NCBI GenBank assembly: GCA_947470805.1
Contig: CANIVU010000014.1
Span: 56,064-120,063 of the forward strand
DNA length: 64,000 bases
From: Acidobacteriota bacterium
GTDB lineage: Bacteria; Acidobacteriota; Terriglobia; Bryobacterales; Bryobacteraceae
Reading direction: 5' to 3'
Shown here: piece after piece, positions 17,310-26,524 of the stretch
Layout: each line of letters begins with the position of its first letter
Position numbering within the stretch: the stretch's first letter is position 1
Notes under the pieces: generated by a model
Told to the model about the DNA's origin: nothing
The model's input: the letters and a program-made list of their open reading frames with translations, nothing else
Database searches by the model: none
Translations under genes and position numbers: made by a program

Positions 17310-18641
17310 TCACTTCTGGGCGAGGCAGTGGAGGGCGGTTTTGGAGGTCACCATTAGATGGCCGGACTCGTTGAGGATGGGCGGGCTGGTCAGGGTTTCG
17401 TTGGGGAAACAATGGACTTTGCGGCGGTCGCCTTTGGCGTCGTAGGCTACTACGCAGCCGCCTTCTGAGACTAGCAACTGGCCGTCACCGGTGATGGCGG
17501 CGCCGCCTACAGGGCCCTCCGCGGTGCGGCTCCAGCGGAGCTTTCCGTTGTCGCCGATGGCGTAGATCTGCTGGCTCGCCAACTGGTACACCGTATGATC
17601 GTAACCGACGATTGGCGGGGTCTCCAGTAAGATTCCCGGGCCGGGGAGGGTGAAGTCATAGGCGATTTCGCCCTTCGGGCTGATCTTCCAGATATGGTTC
17701 GTTCCACCCGCTGCCAGCGCCATGTAGGTATTGCCGGCTTCGTCTAGCGAGAGGCCTTGGGGATCGAAGGTGCCTTCGAGAACCTCGGCCACCTGGAGGT
17801 CCCAGTTCATGCGGTAGAACTCGTTCCTGGCCGCGGCTACGATGGTGGCGCCGGCGGTTGCCATTTGTACGCCGAGCTCCTTGATGTAGAGCTCGCCCAC
17901 CTCCTTGCTGCTGGTCAGGAAGCCAAAGCTGTCGGCCTTGGGCGGCATGCCGAGTTCGAGGATCTCGATGAGAGAGTTTTCGGCCCTCTTGTGGCCATGG
18001 GGGTCGAGCGAGCGCTCCCAACAGAGGATGAGAAGCCGGCCACCGTGGCGGGTGAGGAAGGCCCGGCTATAGACGTCACCCTGGCTGGGGAGGTACTTGA
18101 ACAACTCCTTGCCATCGGCGAGGCGGCGCACCGAGAGATGGGCGCTGGTGTAGTGGGTGATGAAGCCTTTTAGCGCCTGATCGATGACGATGGGGCCGCC
18201 GCCGAGACGGTCGTTCGAGAGGGAACGGCCGGAGGCGGCGTCGACGAGGTGCCACTGACGGCCGTGGACGATGGCGCGGTCGGCGATGGCCAGAACGAAC
18301 CGGGCGGGCATGGCGGGATCGAGCGGGAGGTTCCAGAGGGGCTTCCAATCGTTCATGCCGAGGGCGGCGGGGAGACGGGAGTTCTGGCTTTCATTGGCGA
18401 AGGGACGGGTGTAGCCGGGTCCGGCGACGGGGGTGGCGGATGGCGTCGCGACGGGGGAGCCGGGGCGGAGGGGGCGGCGGGGCGGGGTGAGTTTGGATGA
18501 ATCGTCGCCGTGGATGGCGGTGAGTTGGATCATCTTTTTGGCTCCTGCGGATTTTTTGGCGACGGTGGACTGCGCGCCGGCGTCGCAAGCGGCGAGGAGG
18601 AGGGCACAGGCGGCGAGGGCCGCGCGGGCCGTGGCGGTCAT
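17310..18641 (-). CDS. lipoprotein with a PQQ-like beta-propeller
   Basis: I choose the ATG at 18641, giving 443 residues, because it overlaps the stop of the upstream giant gene by four bases and begins a lipoprotein signal peptide with lipobox LLAAC; an ATG at 18695 would start inside that gene. The remainder contains blade-like repeats (WHLVDAASGRSL, KLRWSRTAEGPVGGAAITGDG, GCVVAYDAKGDR), as in PQQ-like/BamB propellers. It is probably anchored to a membrane facing the periplasm. The overlap implies it is made together with the 1375-residue HExxH protein and may chaperone, anchor or inhibit it. Function beyond the fold is unknown. Confidence 0.72.
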   Translation of the reverse strand: MTATARAALAACALLLAACDAGAQSTVAKKSAGAKKMIQLTAIHGDDSSKLTPPRRPLRPGSPVATPSATPVAGPGYTRPFANESQNSRLPAALGMNDWKPLWNLPLDPAMPARFVLAIADRAIVHGRQWHLVDAASGRSLSNDRLGGGPIVIDQALKGFITHYTSAHLSVRRLADGKELFKYLPSQGDVYSRAFLTRHGGRLLILCWERSLDPHGHKRAENSLIEILELGMPPKADSFGFLTSSKEVGELYIKELGVQMATAGATIVAAARNEFYRMNWDLQVAEVLEGTFDPQGLSLDEAGNTYMALAAGGTNHIWKISPKGEIAYDFTLPGPGILLETPPIVGYDHTVYQLASQQIYAIGDNGKLRWSRTAEGPVGGAAITGDGQLLVSEGGCVVAYDAKGDRRKVHCFPNETLTSPPILNESGHLMVTSKTALHCLAQK

Positions 18642-21600
18642 GGCAGCGGGTGCACCGTCGCACCCGGGATGAGGCGTTGGACGATGGGGACCCAATCGGC
18701 GGCGGTGACGGCGGTAGGACTGGGCGGAGCGGCGGAGAGATCCTTATCCGTTCCAAAGATCATGGACGGGAAGTGGCGGATGAAGAGGCCGTCCATGTTG
18801 GGGTTGGAGCCGGCGAGATTGATATCGAGCATCTCCGGATTGGCGGCCTGCCAGGAGGCGGAGGCGGGGGCGGCATCGCGGTCGACATTGACTTGAAAGT
18901 CGTAGCCAAAGCGGTCGAGCATTTTCCGGGCGTTGAGTTGTTCGCCGCCGGCCGGGGGCGGGCTGGGGTCGTTGGGGTGATTGAAGACAGCGGCCTGCGG
19001 GACGGCGTGGATGAGGCAGCGATTGAGGGTCACGGCCTGACCGCCCACATTGATGGTGCCGGTGGCGTACCACTTGTTGTTCATGATGAGGCGGACGCCG
19101 GCGTTGGCGCGGGCGAGGAGGCCCTGGCGGCGGGCGATGAGGAGATCGGGATCGGCGGGGCTGGGGAGGGAGAAGGCGATTTTAACGTCGATGATGAGGA
19201 TGCCATCGAAGGGGCCTTTGGGCGCACCGCCGCCGAGGAGGCGCTGACTGTAGTGGTCCTTGCCGAGGGCGTAGAGGTACATGTCGAACGACCGGGCTTT
19301 GTTGGCCTTGGCGTGGACAGACTGGGCGAGGGGCCAGCAGTAGTGGGTGCGGCCGCCGGCGGCCTGGGCATGTTCGGGGAGCCAGTAATCGGGATAGTCG
19401 GGCCCGAGGGCGACCTGCATCTTTTGGCCGGTGACCTGGCGGACGAACTCGGCGTTGTGCCAGAAGTAGCGATTCCGCATGAGTTTGTTGCCGTTCATCA
19501 TGCCGGAATCGGGGCGGGAGAAGCGGTCGGCTTCGTCGCGGCCGTCGGGTTCGTAGGGATCGCCGGGGGTGTTCCAGCCGAAGCTCATGTGGCCGTAGGA
19601 GCCGGCGTTCCAACGTTCGTTGTATTCGTCGGGAAGGCCACTCATGTGACCGGTTTCGTGGGCGGCGGTGAACCAGAGCTGCATGGAGGGGGAGGGGTCG
19701 GTGGCGGGGGTGGTTTCGTAGTTGGTATTGCCGGAGTCGCCGGAGCCGAGCATGGAGCCGCGGTTGTCGCGGCCGCCGGTGGAGATCTGGAGGGCGAAGT
19801 GGGACTGGGGGATGGGCAGGCTTTGGAGGAACCAGATGGACGGCGCGCGGAAGAGAGGGGGCGAGCCGGCGGGCGGGGTTTGGGGGCGCGGGACGACGAC
19901 GGCGCGGACTTCGCTGGCGCCGGGTTCATCGCCGGTCCAGCGGTTGGCGACGTTCTGCGCCTGGAACATGGCGTAGTGGGGCCGGGAGATGGGCAAGGGG
20001 ACGGGGACGAGCGGAGTGGGGGGCGGCGGGGAGAGGAAGTTGAAGTTCTGGCGGAAGTAGCTGAAGGTGGGGGCGACTTCGTCGCCACCCTGGACGTCGG
20101 AGCAGCGGAGGAGGGCGAGATCGTAGCGGCCGATCTGGCTGTCATCCCCGGTAAAGAAGCGCTGGGTGAGGGCCATGCGCTGCTGGAAATGGGGTTGGAT
20201 GGAGAAGGTGGGGTTGGCCGAGGGCACGTCGGTCCGCGGGGTGACGGGTGGGGAGAGGACGCGCCCGGGGACGGGATTGTTATCCGGCGCGGGGACCCAA
20301 CCGACACCGGATTGCCAGACGAAGGCGGTGATGCCGGGGAAGGGTTTGGTGGCGTCGACCCAGCGGACGGCGGCGCGGGCGCCGACGGGGAAGGGCGGAG
20401 ACAGCTCCGGGGTGCGTTGATCGAAGACGTCGAAGAGATTGCCGCCGTGGACGACGAGGCGGGTCCAATCGGGATATTCGAAAAGGTAGTTATTCTGGGG
20501 GACGGCGATGTCGGAGCGGGGGACATCGAACTCATCGGGGCCGGGGGGCGAGAGGTTTTTGAAGAGGCCCTGGGGGTTGGAATCGGGGAGGCGTCCGTCG
20601 AAGCGGTGGTTGAAGATGGCCAGGCGGGTGGCGAGCGGGGAGAGGGGCGCGCCGGGGGTGCCGGTGGCGGGGTCGCCGGTGAGGAGGACCATGTCGTCGA
20701 GGGAGAAGACGAGGGGCTTCGACTTTTGTTTGGCGTCGGTGATTTCGGCGGCGGAGAGGGTTTGGAAGAACTTGCCGGCGGCGGGGGGCGAGCTGAGTTC
20801 GCGGCGGGTGTAGTAGTTGCGGGACTTCCAGAGGCGCGGGAGGTCGTAGAAGCGCAGGCGATCGGGGCCGGGCGGGGGCGGGGGGCTGGTGACGAAGAAG
20901 TGGCTCGTCAAGCTTTCGGAATAGGCGGCGCCGTGCTCGGGGGTTTCGAATTTGAGACCAAGTTCGGCGCCGGAGGGCGGAGAGAAATTGGTGCCGGCGG
21001 GGTCGCGGCGGATGACGAAGGGGAGGGATTGGATGAGGTTCGTTTGTTCGGGGGGGCTGGCGGCGCCGGTGGTCCAGTTGGAGAATGCGTCGGCGGCGGG
21101 GGCGGCGGCGTTGGGGTCCGAGCGGAAGCCACGGACGCGGAGGGGCGGGGTGGAGATGCGCTGGCGGAGGGCGGGGCGCGGGGGGCTATCGAGATGGGCG
21201 TTGCCGTAGTAGCGGTCGTAGTATTCGTAGCGGAGGAAGTGCCAGTGGGGGTTGAGGATGACCTCGACGGGGACTTCGGAGGAGCCCATATCGGCGAGGG
21301 CGGCGACGTGTTTGAAGACGCCGGGGGGCGAGGCGTATTCACCGTTGGCGGTAGGGAAACCGTTGGGGCCGAGGCGCCAATCGCCCTGGGGCATTTGCCA
21401 GGTTTGGGGGAGCTCGAAGAAGCGTTCGTGGTTGGTGAGGGCGGCGTCGAGCGTGTCGGCCGTAGCGTAGCGGGAGAAGGCGGCGGGGGGTGGGGAGGCG
21501 ATGGCCGAGTGGGGCTCGCAGACGATGTAGGGGACGGCGGGGGAGGCGTCGAAGACGAGGGCGAATTGGCGCCAGTATTCCTTGGGATCTTCGAAGGCGG

Positions 21601-22765
21601 GGAATGTCAGGCGGCCGTTGGCACCGACGGTGCTGTGGAGCTCGCGGACGGGGCCGGCGGCAGGGGGCGAGAAACGGACGGTGACGGGGTAGTGTTCGGG
21701 GAAGTCGCGGATGACGCCGTCGGGATCTTCAAAACGCAGATGGAGATAGACGCAGACGCGGGGATCGCCGGGGACTTCACAGGGGGAGAACTTGGCTAAA
21801 CGCTCGTAGAAACGGCAGGCGAAGGTATCGGCGTCTTCGGAGTAGGTCCGGCGTTTTTCCTGGTTTTGGCGGCGTTTGGGGGCGTCGGCCCAGAAGCGGT
21901 GGGTGCAGGCGGAGTGGCCTTCAGCGGTGGTGGGGCAGGGCCAATGGGAGGTATCGATCTTCGTGCCGGCGCGGAAGAAGAGGCCGAGGACGCGGCGGTT
22001 GATCTGGTTTTCGGCGTTGCGTTCGGTCTTGTCGTTGGACGCGGCGAACTTCTTGTTCTCCTCGGCGGAGAAGATCATGAGGGGGTTGAATTCGGAGCAG
22101 CCCTGGTAGTCGGCTTTGCCGCCGGCGCCTGAGCCGCCGCTGAGGAATTCGCTCTTGGGCACGGTGACCGGGCAAAGGAAGTCCATGTAGGCTTTGAAGA
22201 TTTTGGCGCGGGTGGGGGCGTCGAGATCGCTGGTGGAGCCGGCGCCGTTGGCGGCCTTGAAATTCTTGATGGCCTGTTGGGACTGGGCGGTGTTTTTGCC
22301 GCTGGTATTGCCGGGGTCGAAGCCGAGGGCGCCGAGCATGATCTGGACGTGGTCGAGCTTCCAATCGTCGGAGGTGCCTTCGGAGTTGGAGTAGAGGGCT
22401 TCCCAGAGGGCGGTATCGCGGGTGAAGACGCCGTAGATGGCCTTGGCGCGGCGGCCGGAGAGTTTCTTGTTATAGGCGTCGTCGCCGACGGGATCGGCGT
22501 GGCCGAAGAGGGAGAGGGGGGCGCCGGGGACGGAGGCGCGGACGGTGGCGAATTCGGCGAATTCGACGGTGGAGGCAGGGAGGACGAAGGAGGAATCGAA
22601 GTGGAAGCGGACGTCGTCGAGCTTCCAGCAGGCGACGGTGATCAGTTCCTCACGGATGGTGTTTTTTTCTTTGCCGTGGGAGGGGGCGACGAGGATCGGG
22701 AATGGATCCTGGTTTTTGTGCGATGCCGCATAGCCGCCGTCGAGTTTTTTATCACCGTAGGGCAT
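18638..22765 (-). CDS. giant OmpA-like / peptidoglycan-binding protein with a zinc-metallopeptidase motif
   Basis: This 1375-residue protein starts without an obvious signal peptide. Residues about 45-120 resemble an OmpA-type domain (FGHADPVGDDAYNKKLSGRR). Residues about 140-185 resemble a PG-binding-1 domain (VQIMLGALGFDPG). A long Pro-rich central region repeats the tripeptide SPP more than ten times. Near the C-terminus, HETGHMSGLPDEY (H1036, E1037, H1040) is a zinc-peptidase motif. OmpA/PG-binding plus a protease without a Sec signal is seen in cargo or spike-associated proteins of contractile injection systems, but no sheath, tube or VgrG gene lies in this window. It overlaps a propeller lipoprotein by four bases. 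Confidence 0.65.
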   Translation of the reverse strand: MPYGDKKLDGGYAASHKNQDPFPILVAPSHGKEKNTIREELITVACWKLDDVRFHFDSSFVLPASTVEFAEFATVRASVPGAPLSLFGHADPVGDDAYNKKLSGRRAKAIYGVFTRDTALWEALYSNSEGTSDDWKLDHVQIMLGALGFDPGNTSGKNTAQSQQAIKNFKAANGAGSTSDLDAPTRAKIFKAYMDFLCPVTVPKSEFLSGGSGAGGKADYQGCSEFNPLMIFSAEENKKFAASNDKTERNAENQINRRVLGLFFRAGTKIDTSHWPCPTTAEGHSACTHRFWADAPKRRQNQEKRRTYSEDADTFACRFYERLAKFSPCEVPGDPRVCVYLHLRFEDPDGVIRDFPEHYPVTVRFSPPAAGPVRELHSTVGANGRLTFPAFEDPKEYWRQFALVFDASPAVPYIVCEPHSAIASPPPAAFSRYATADTLDAALTNHERFFELPQTWQMPQGDWRLGPNGFPTANGEYASPPGVFKHVAALADMGSSEVPVEVILNPHWHFLRYEYYDRYYGNAHLDSPPRPALRQRISTPPLRVRGFRSDPNAAAPAADAFSNWTTGAASPPEQTNLIQSLPFVIRRDPAGTNFSPPSGAELGLKFETPEHGAAYSESLTSHFFVTSPPPPPGPDRLRFYDLPRLWKSRNYYTRRELSSPPAAGKFFQTLSAAEITDAKQKSKPLVFSLDDMVLLTGDPATGTPGAPLSPLATRLAIFNHRFDGRLPDSNPQGLFKNLSPPGPDEFDVPRSDIAVPQNNYLFEYPDWTRLVVHGGNLFDVFDQRTPELSPPFPVGARAAVRWVDATKPFPGITAFVWQSGVGWVPAPDNNPVPGRVLSPPVTPRTDVPSANPTFSIQPHFQQRMALTQRFFTGDDSQIGRYDLALLRCSDVQGGDEVAPTFSYFRQNFNFLSPPPPTPLVPVPLPISRPHYAMFQAQNVANRWTGDEPGASEVRAVVVPRPQTPPAGSPPLFRAPSIWFLQSLPIPQSHFALQISTGGRDNRGSMLGSGDSGNTNYETTPATDPSPSMQLWFTAAHETGHMSGLPDEYNERWNAGSYGHMSFGWNTPGDPYEPDGRDEADRFSRPDSGMMNGNKLMRNRYFWHNAEFVRQVTGQKMQVALGPDYPDYWLPEHAQAAGGRTHYCWPLAQSVHAKANKARSFDMYLYALGKDHYSQRLLGGGAPKGPFDGILIIDVKIAFSLPSPADPDLLIARRQGLLARANAGVRLIMNNKWYATGTINVGGQAVTLNRCLIHAVPQAAVFNHPNDPSPPPAGGEQLNARKMLDRFGYDFQVNVDRDAAPASASWQAANPEMLDINLAGSNPNMDGLFIRHFPSMIFGTDKDLSAAPPSPTAVTAADWVPIVQRLIPGATVHPLP

Positions 22766-22908
22766 AGGGGTTCAATGCTATAACGTCCTTCAGTATACAA
22801 ATCGAGGCACACGAACAACACCGGCACCTCCTACTGTAGGCCAGTCTGCGGCAGCGGGTCCGACATTTCGGCCAGGACGGTTGGCAACGCGGGATTCGGG
22901 CTTGATAG

Positions 22909-24366
22909 CTAGGCGCCGGCGGCGAGATCGTTGGCGACAGGATCGGCCTCAAACTCAGGGTGATTGGCATCGTCAGCGCCGTGCAGTTCGCGGCCCAGCA
23001 TGCGGTGGAGGGTTGTTCGCGATACGCCGAGCAGGCGCGCGGCTTCCTTGCGATTGCCGTTGGTGACCTGCAGGGCGCGATGGAAATGCTGCTCGATAAC
23101 GTCTCGGAGGGGTGGGAAGCGGGAGGCGTCGAGCTGCTCGGTCTCCAACTCAGGCCCTTGGGAGACCAACCATTCGGGAAGGTCCTGGAGGTCGATCCAG
23201 GGCTTCGTCACAGTCATGCAGCAGTAGGCGATGGCGCTTTCCAGTTCCCGCACATTTCCGGGCCATGGAAACTGCATCAACATTTTGTGTGCCAGCAGGG
23301 TCAGTTTCGGCACTGGCTTGCCGAACTTGGCGGAGAACTTGTTCAGGAAATAAGAGATGAGGACGGGGAGATCATCGGGCCGTTCGCGGAGCGGGGGCAC
23401 GCGCAGAGTGATGGTATTGAGCCGGTAGAAAAGATCTTCACGGAACTTGCCGGCGGCGACCATGGCGCGCAGGTCCTGGTTGGTGGCGGCGATGACGCGG
23501 ACGTCGACTTGGATGGCGCGGTTGGCACCAACGGGGCGGACCTCCTTTGCCTGCAGGGTGCGCAGGAGTTTTGCCTGCAGATGGAGGGGGAGTTCGCCGA
23601 TTTCGTCGAGGAAGAGGGTGCCGTGGTTCGCCGAGGCGATGAGGCCGACGCGGTCCTGCGTGGCGCCGGTGAAGGCTCCGCGCACGTAACCGAACAACTC
23701 GCTTTCAAAGAGCGTTTCGGAGAGGCCGGCGCAGTTGACCGGGACGAACGGGGCGTTGGGACCGAGGCCCAACTCATGCGCGGCATTGGCAATCCGGTCC
23801 TTGCCGACGCCGGTTTCGCCGTGGATCAAGAGTGTCTCGAAGTGCGGCGCGATGCGACGGAGGCGGCCGAAGAGTTGCTGCATCGGCAGGCTTTTGCCGA
23901 CCATGCCGTTCATCTGGAAGGTCGACTCTTCCAAGCGCAGACTTTCGGCTTCCAAACGCTGGCGGTTCCGCTCGTCCATCCAGTGGCGAGCCCGTGCGAC
24001 GACGGTGGCCTCATCAAACGGCTTGCCCATATAATCGGACGCGCCGCAACGAATCGCCTCGACGGCGCCGGCGGTGGAATAGGCGCCCGTCATGAGAATG
24101 ATAGGCAGGTCCGGATCGACGCGTTGAATGGCGGGCAGCGCGTCAAGGCCCAGGCCGTCGCCGAGCATATTGTCCAGAAACAGTACCGAGGGCCGTAGTT
24201 TGGCGATCAGTTCCGGCAGCCCGCGGACCGAGCCGTGCTTATGGACGGGACAGCCTGTGCGCTCCAGGCAAGCGGAGATGTACCCGGCGACCAGTTCGTC
24301 GTCATCGACAACCAATATCGCCGAACTTGGCCCATCCGGAGCGATACCGATTTGATTAGCTGACAT
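22909..24366 (-). CDS. NtrC-type sigma-54-dependent response regulator
   Basis: Three domains are clear in 485 residues. The receiver (about 16-130) has acidic pocket VVDDDE and phospho-acceptor D65 (FLDNML). The AAA+ domain (about 155-385) has Walker A GETGVGKD (183-190) and an intact GAFTGA loop (230-235), which contacts sigma-54. A Fis-type HTH lies near 435-462 (NRKEAARLLGVSRTTLHRML). It should activate sigma-54 promoters when phosphorylated. The only kinase nearby is the six-PAS hybrid kinase at 26525; a dedicated partner is not adjacent. Palindromes in the upstream intergenic region are candidate operators. Confidence 0.92.
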   Translation of the reverse strand: MSANQIGIAPDGPSSAILVVDDDELVAGYISACLERTGCPVHKHGSVRGLPELIAKLRPSVLFLDNMLGDGLGLDALPAIQRVDPDLPIILMTGAYSTAGAVEAIRCGASDYMGKPFDEATVVARARHWMDERNRQRLEAESLRLEESTFQMNGMVGKSLPMQQLFGRLRRIAPHFETLLIHGETGVGKDRIANAAHELGLGPNAPFVPVNCAGLSETLFESELFGYVRGAFTGATQDRVGLIASANHGTLFLDEIGELPLHLQAKLLRTLQAKEVRPVGANRAIQVDVRVIAATNQDLRAMVAAGKFREDLFYRLNTITLRVPPLRERPDDLPVLISYFLNKFSAKFGKPVPKLTLLAHKMLMQFPWPGNVRELESAIAYCCMTVTKPWIDLQDLPEWLVSQGPELETEQLDASRFPPLRDVIEQHFHRALQVTNGNRKEAARLLGVSRTTLHRMLGRELHGADDANHPEFEADPVANDLAAGA

Positions 24367-24971
24367 AGATTCGACTCATTCGCCGGCGGCAGGCCGGAAG
24401 TACAAAACACTAAACAGTCCAACGCTTCCCGCTCACCTTGTAAGTTCCGCCATTGATACAGGCGCCTCTAAACTTACAGCGGGCAGTTATTCGAAAACAG
24501 AGAGCAGGTTTGGACTAATAACCCGAAGGCCCGAGCCGGGCGTCGAGTCTCTCCAGACCGAAACCGGCGAGTACGGGCTCCGGACGGCACAAAACGGAAA
24601 AGCGAAACGCAAACCGTCCCGGCGCGAGATTGTCTCCAGAACCTTAGGTGTCGATCCGATGCTAGCACGGTTCCCACCGTGTTTCAATTGTGTGCGTCAG
24701 GTGTAGCACTCTGAAACTCCTTAATTTACTATCGGATAGGACTGAGGCGGGGGGAGTACTACCCAAAGACGGCGTCTTTCAGGGGAACACCGTAGATGAT
24801 GTCCCGCCGGGCAACTTTCTGAGAGCGGAGAGGAGCGGTTGGGGCAGCTGGTAACGATTGGAGAAGGAATTGCAGGAGAAAGGTATCCAATCTGTTTTGG
24901 GGTAGTGCCGGTTTACAAATCTGATGGGGGAGAGGCTACCGAAGCGAGGTGGCGTTTCCGGAGGAGCGGTC
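24367..24971. promoter_or_regulatory. 605-bp divergent intergenic region with two inverted repeats
   Basis: It separates the NtrC-type regulator from the rightward membrane PAS protein and must carry both promoters. It contains TGTAAGTT (24439-24446) with its complement AACTTACA (24471-24478), and a perfect palindrome CACGGT-TCCC-ACCGTG (24666-24681). Either could be a binding site for the adjacent regulator. I looked for a TGGCAC-N5-TTGC type sigma-54 promoter and did not find a convincing one. Short open frames here look non-coding. Confidence 0.5.
24666..24681. promoter_or_regulatory. 16-bp perfect palindrome, candidate operator
   Basis: CACGGT and ACCGTG flank TCCC. The site lies about 300 bp from either gene start in the intergenic region beside the NtrC-type regulator, a distance typical of upstream activator sites. 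Confidence 0.4.
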
Positions 24972-26282
24972 GTGCGGAAGATAACGGTTCGGATAGAGTC
25001 GGCGGAAGATCTCAGAGTGATCCTCCGCCTTTCGAGTTTCTCCTGCATCCTGCTGGGGGTGGTGTCGTTGCTGGTGATGATTGTGCCAGCGGCATTTCCG
25101 GCGGTTGGCCCACCGCTGGTGGCTTCCTCGCCAGAGGTGGCATTGGGACTGGTGTTTATGGGCTTCGCGGTTCGGCTTTCACGGCTTGAACGGTATAAGG
25201 CGTCGGTCCATCTGGTTCTGCAAGCGTCACGGCTTTGTTTGTTGGCGGTTGGTCTTCTGGGTCTGCAGGGCGCCAGTCTGTTCGGGTGGGCCGGGCCAAG
25301 GATGGGAGAGCTTCCGCGAGCCGGATTCGCGGCGTCGCTTTGCTTCGTGATCGTGAGTTGCGCGCTGATGGCGATGGGCCGGCGTTACACCGGGTCGCGG
25401 GGACTGACGATGATACTGACGATGCTATCCGGATTCGTCGCCAGTTGCTGGATTTCGATGTTCCTTACCGCGGCCGGCGTGACGCCGCAGATCGCTGTAT
25501 TCCATATAGAGTTCCTGCCGGCGCTGCTGATTACGCTGGTCGCGACGACGATGACGCTATCGAGCGCGACACCGGGAATTGTGGACCTGCTTTCGGGCGG
25601 CGGCTCGACGGCGGAGGCAGTGCGCCAGACCTTTCCCATCGCCATCTCGTTGCCGGTGGTGCTGGCGATACTGCGCCATTGGGCGGAGACGTCGGGCTAT
25701 TTGCATCCCAGCCTGGGCCTTCACATCCATGTACTACTGAGCGCCGGGGCGATGGCGGTCATCGTGGGTTGGAACATCTACCGGCTGGGTGTGAGTAACC
25801 GGATGCAGGAGTCGATCGAGGCGGCCGCCGATGAGATCGAGAATCAGTACCGGATGTTGCTGGAGGCGTTGGACGAGCCGGTCTGGATCTTCGACAGGAC
25901 GGGGACGGTTTCGTTCACCAACGAAGCGGGCGCGAGATTTCTGCGGCTCGGAATGAGTGTCGGGGACGGGGCGTCGATGACGGACGTGCTGGGCGTGCAG
26001 CAGTGCCGCGTGGTGTTCACCGAAGCGATCTTCGGGCGGCAGGTGCGGGAAGTGACGCTGCACGACAACCAGAGGGGACGGACGGAGACGCGTCCGGTTT
26101 GTTTCATTCACAAATTAAAGTCCACTTCTTCTCCCGAGGCGGCCGTGGTGCTGGTTGCCGGCACGGCCAGACGGGCGACGGCGCTGCCGGTGATCGACCT
26201 CGAGAATTTAGCCAGTTCCCTGCGCAAGGAGGAGACGTTCAGCGGATATCCGGTTCCCGACCAGATGAACGCTTGTGAGTAA
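24972..26282 (+). CDS. membrane PAS-domain sensor protein without output domain
   Basis: A GTG at 24972 preceded by GGAGG is preferred over the first ATG at 24924, giving 436 residues. Residues about 20-290 contain seven or eight hydrophobic segments resembling an integral-membrane sensor domain. A helix (NRMQESIEAAADEIENQYRM) leads into a PAS domain (about residues 295-385: ALDEPVWIFDRTGTVSFTNE). No kinase, cyclase or HTH domain follows. It probably senses a membrane or cytoplasmic signal and passes it on by protein contact. It lies upstream of the six-PAS hybrid kinase, separated by 242 bp that include a hairpin. Confidence 0.7.
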   Translation: MRKITVRIESAEDLRVILRLSSFSCILLGVVSLLVMIVPAAFPAVGPPLVASSPEVALGLVFMGFAVRLSRLERYKASVHLVLQASRLCLLAVGLLGLQGASLFGWAGPRMGELPRAGFAASLCFVIVSCALMAMGRRYTGSRGLTMILTMLSGFVASCWISMFLTAAGVTPQIAVFHIEFLPALLITLVATTMTLSSATPGIVDLLSGGGSTAEAVRQTFPIAISLPVVLAILRHWAETSGYLHPSLGLHIHVLLSAGAMAVIVGWNIYRLGVSNRMQESIEAAADEIENQYRMLLEALDEPVWIFDRTGTVSFTNEAGARFLRLGMSVGDGASMTDVLGVQQCRVVFTEAIFGRQVREVTLHDNQRGRTETRPVCFIHKLKSTSSPEAAVVLVAGTARRATALPVIDLENLASSLRKEETFSGYPVPDQMNACE

Positions 26283-26355
26283 GAGTTTCGCGGGTGAGTA
26301 GAGTCTCCACTGCGCGCTGGACCTGGAGTTCGCCGCGTTGCTATCCGCCCGCTCC

Positions 26356-26408
26356 CTGTCCCCCCGAAGGCCGCGCTTACAGCTACGGCGCCGCCTGCGG
26401 GGGGACAG
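26356..26408. repeat. long-loop inverted repeat, possible terminator
   Basis: CTGTCCCCCCG (26356-26366) and its exact complement CGGGGGGACAG (26398-26408) are separated by 31 bp. It lies between the membrane PAS gene and the hybrid kinase gene. The arms share GGGGACA with the hairpin at 36963-36996, so both may belong to one repeat family. No T-run follows. Confidence 0.5.
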
Positions 26409-26524
26409 CCATTGCTATCGTCCATGGAATGAGCGCGGCCAATCGCCGGCGAACTGCGAACAGGTCGAGACGCATAGCGAAAAATAGACGTACCCCGTAA
26501 ATATTAAAGGAGCATAATAGGGCC

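Noticed and set aside
18650..21799. Very long plus-strand open frame (over 1000 codons) opposite the giant protein gene
   Set aside because: It is the antisense of the 1375-residue gene; composition is extreme (Gly/Glu/Val/Ala) with no domain, and it arises from GC-rich codon bias.
24367..24971. Sigma-54 promoter in front of the membrane PAS gene
   Set aside because: I searched for TGGCAC-N5-TTGC by eye on both strands and found no convincing match.
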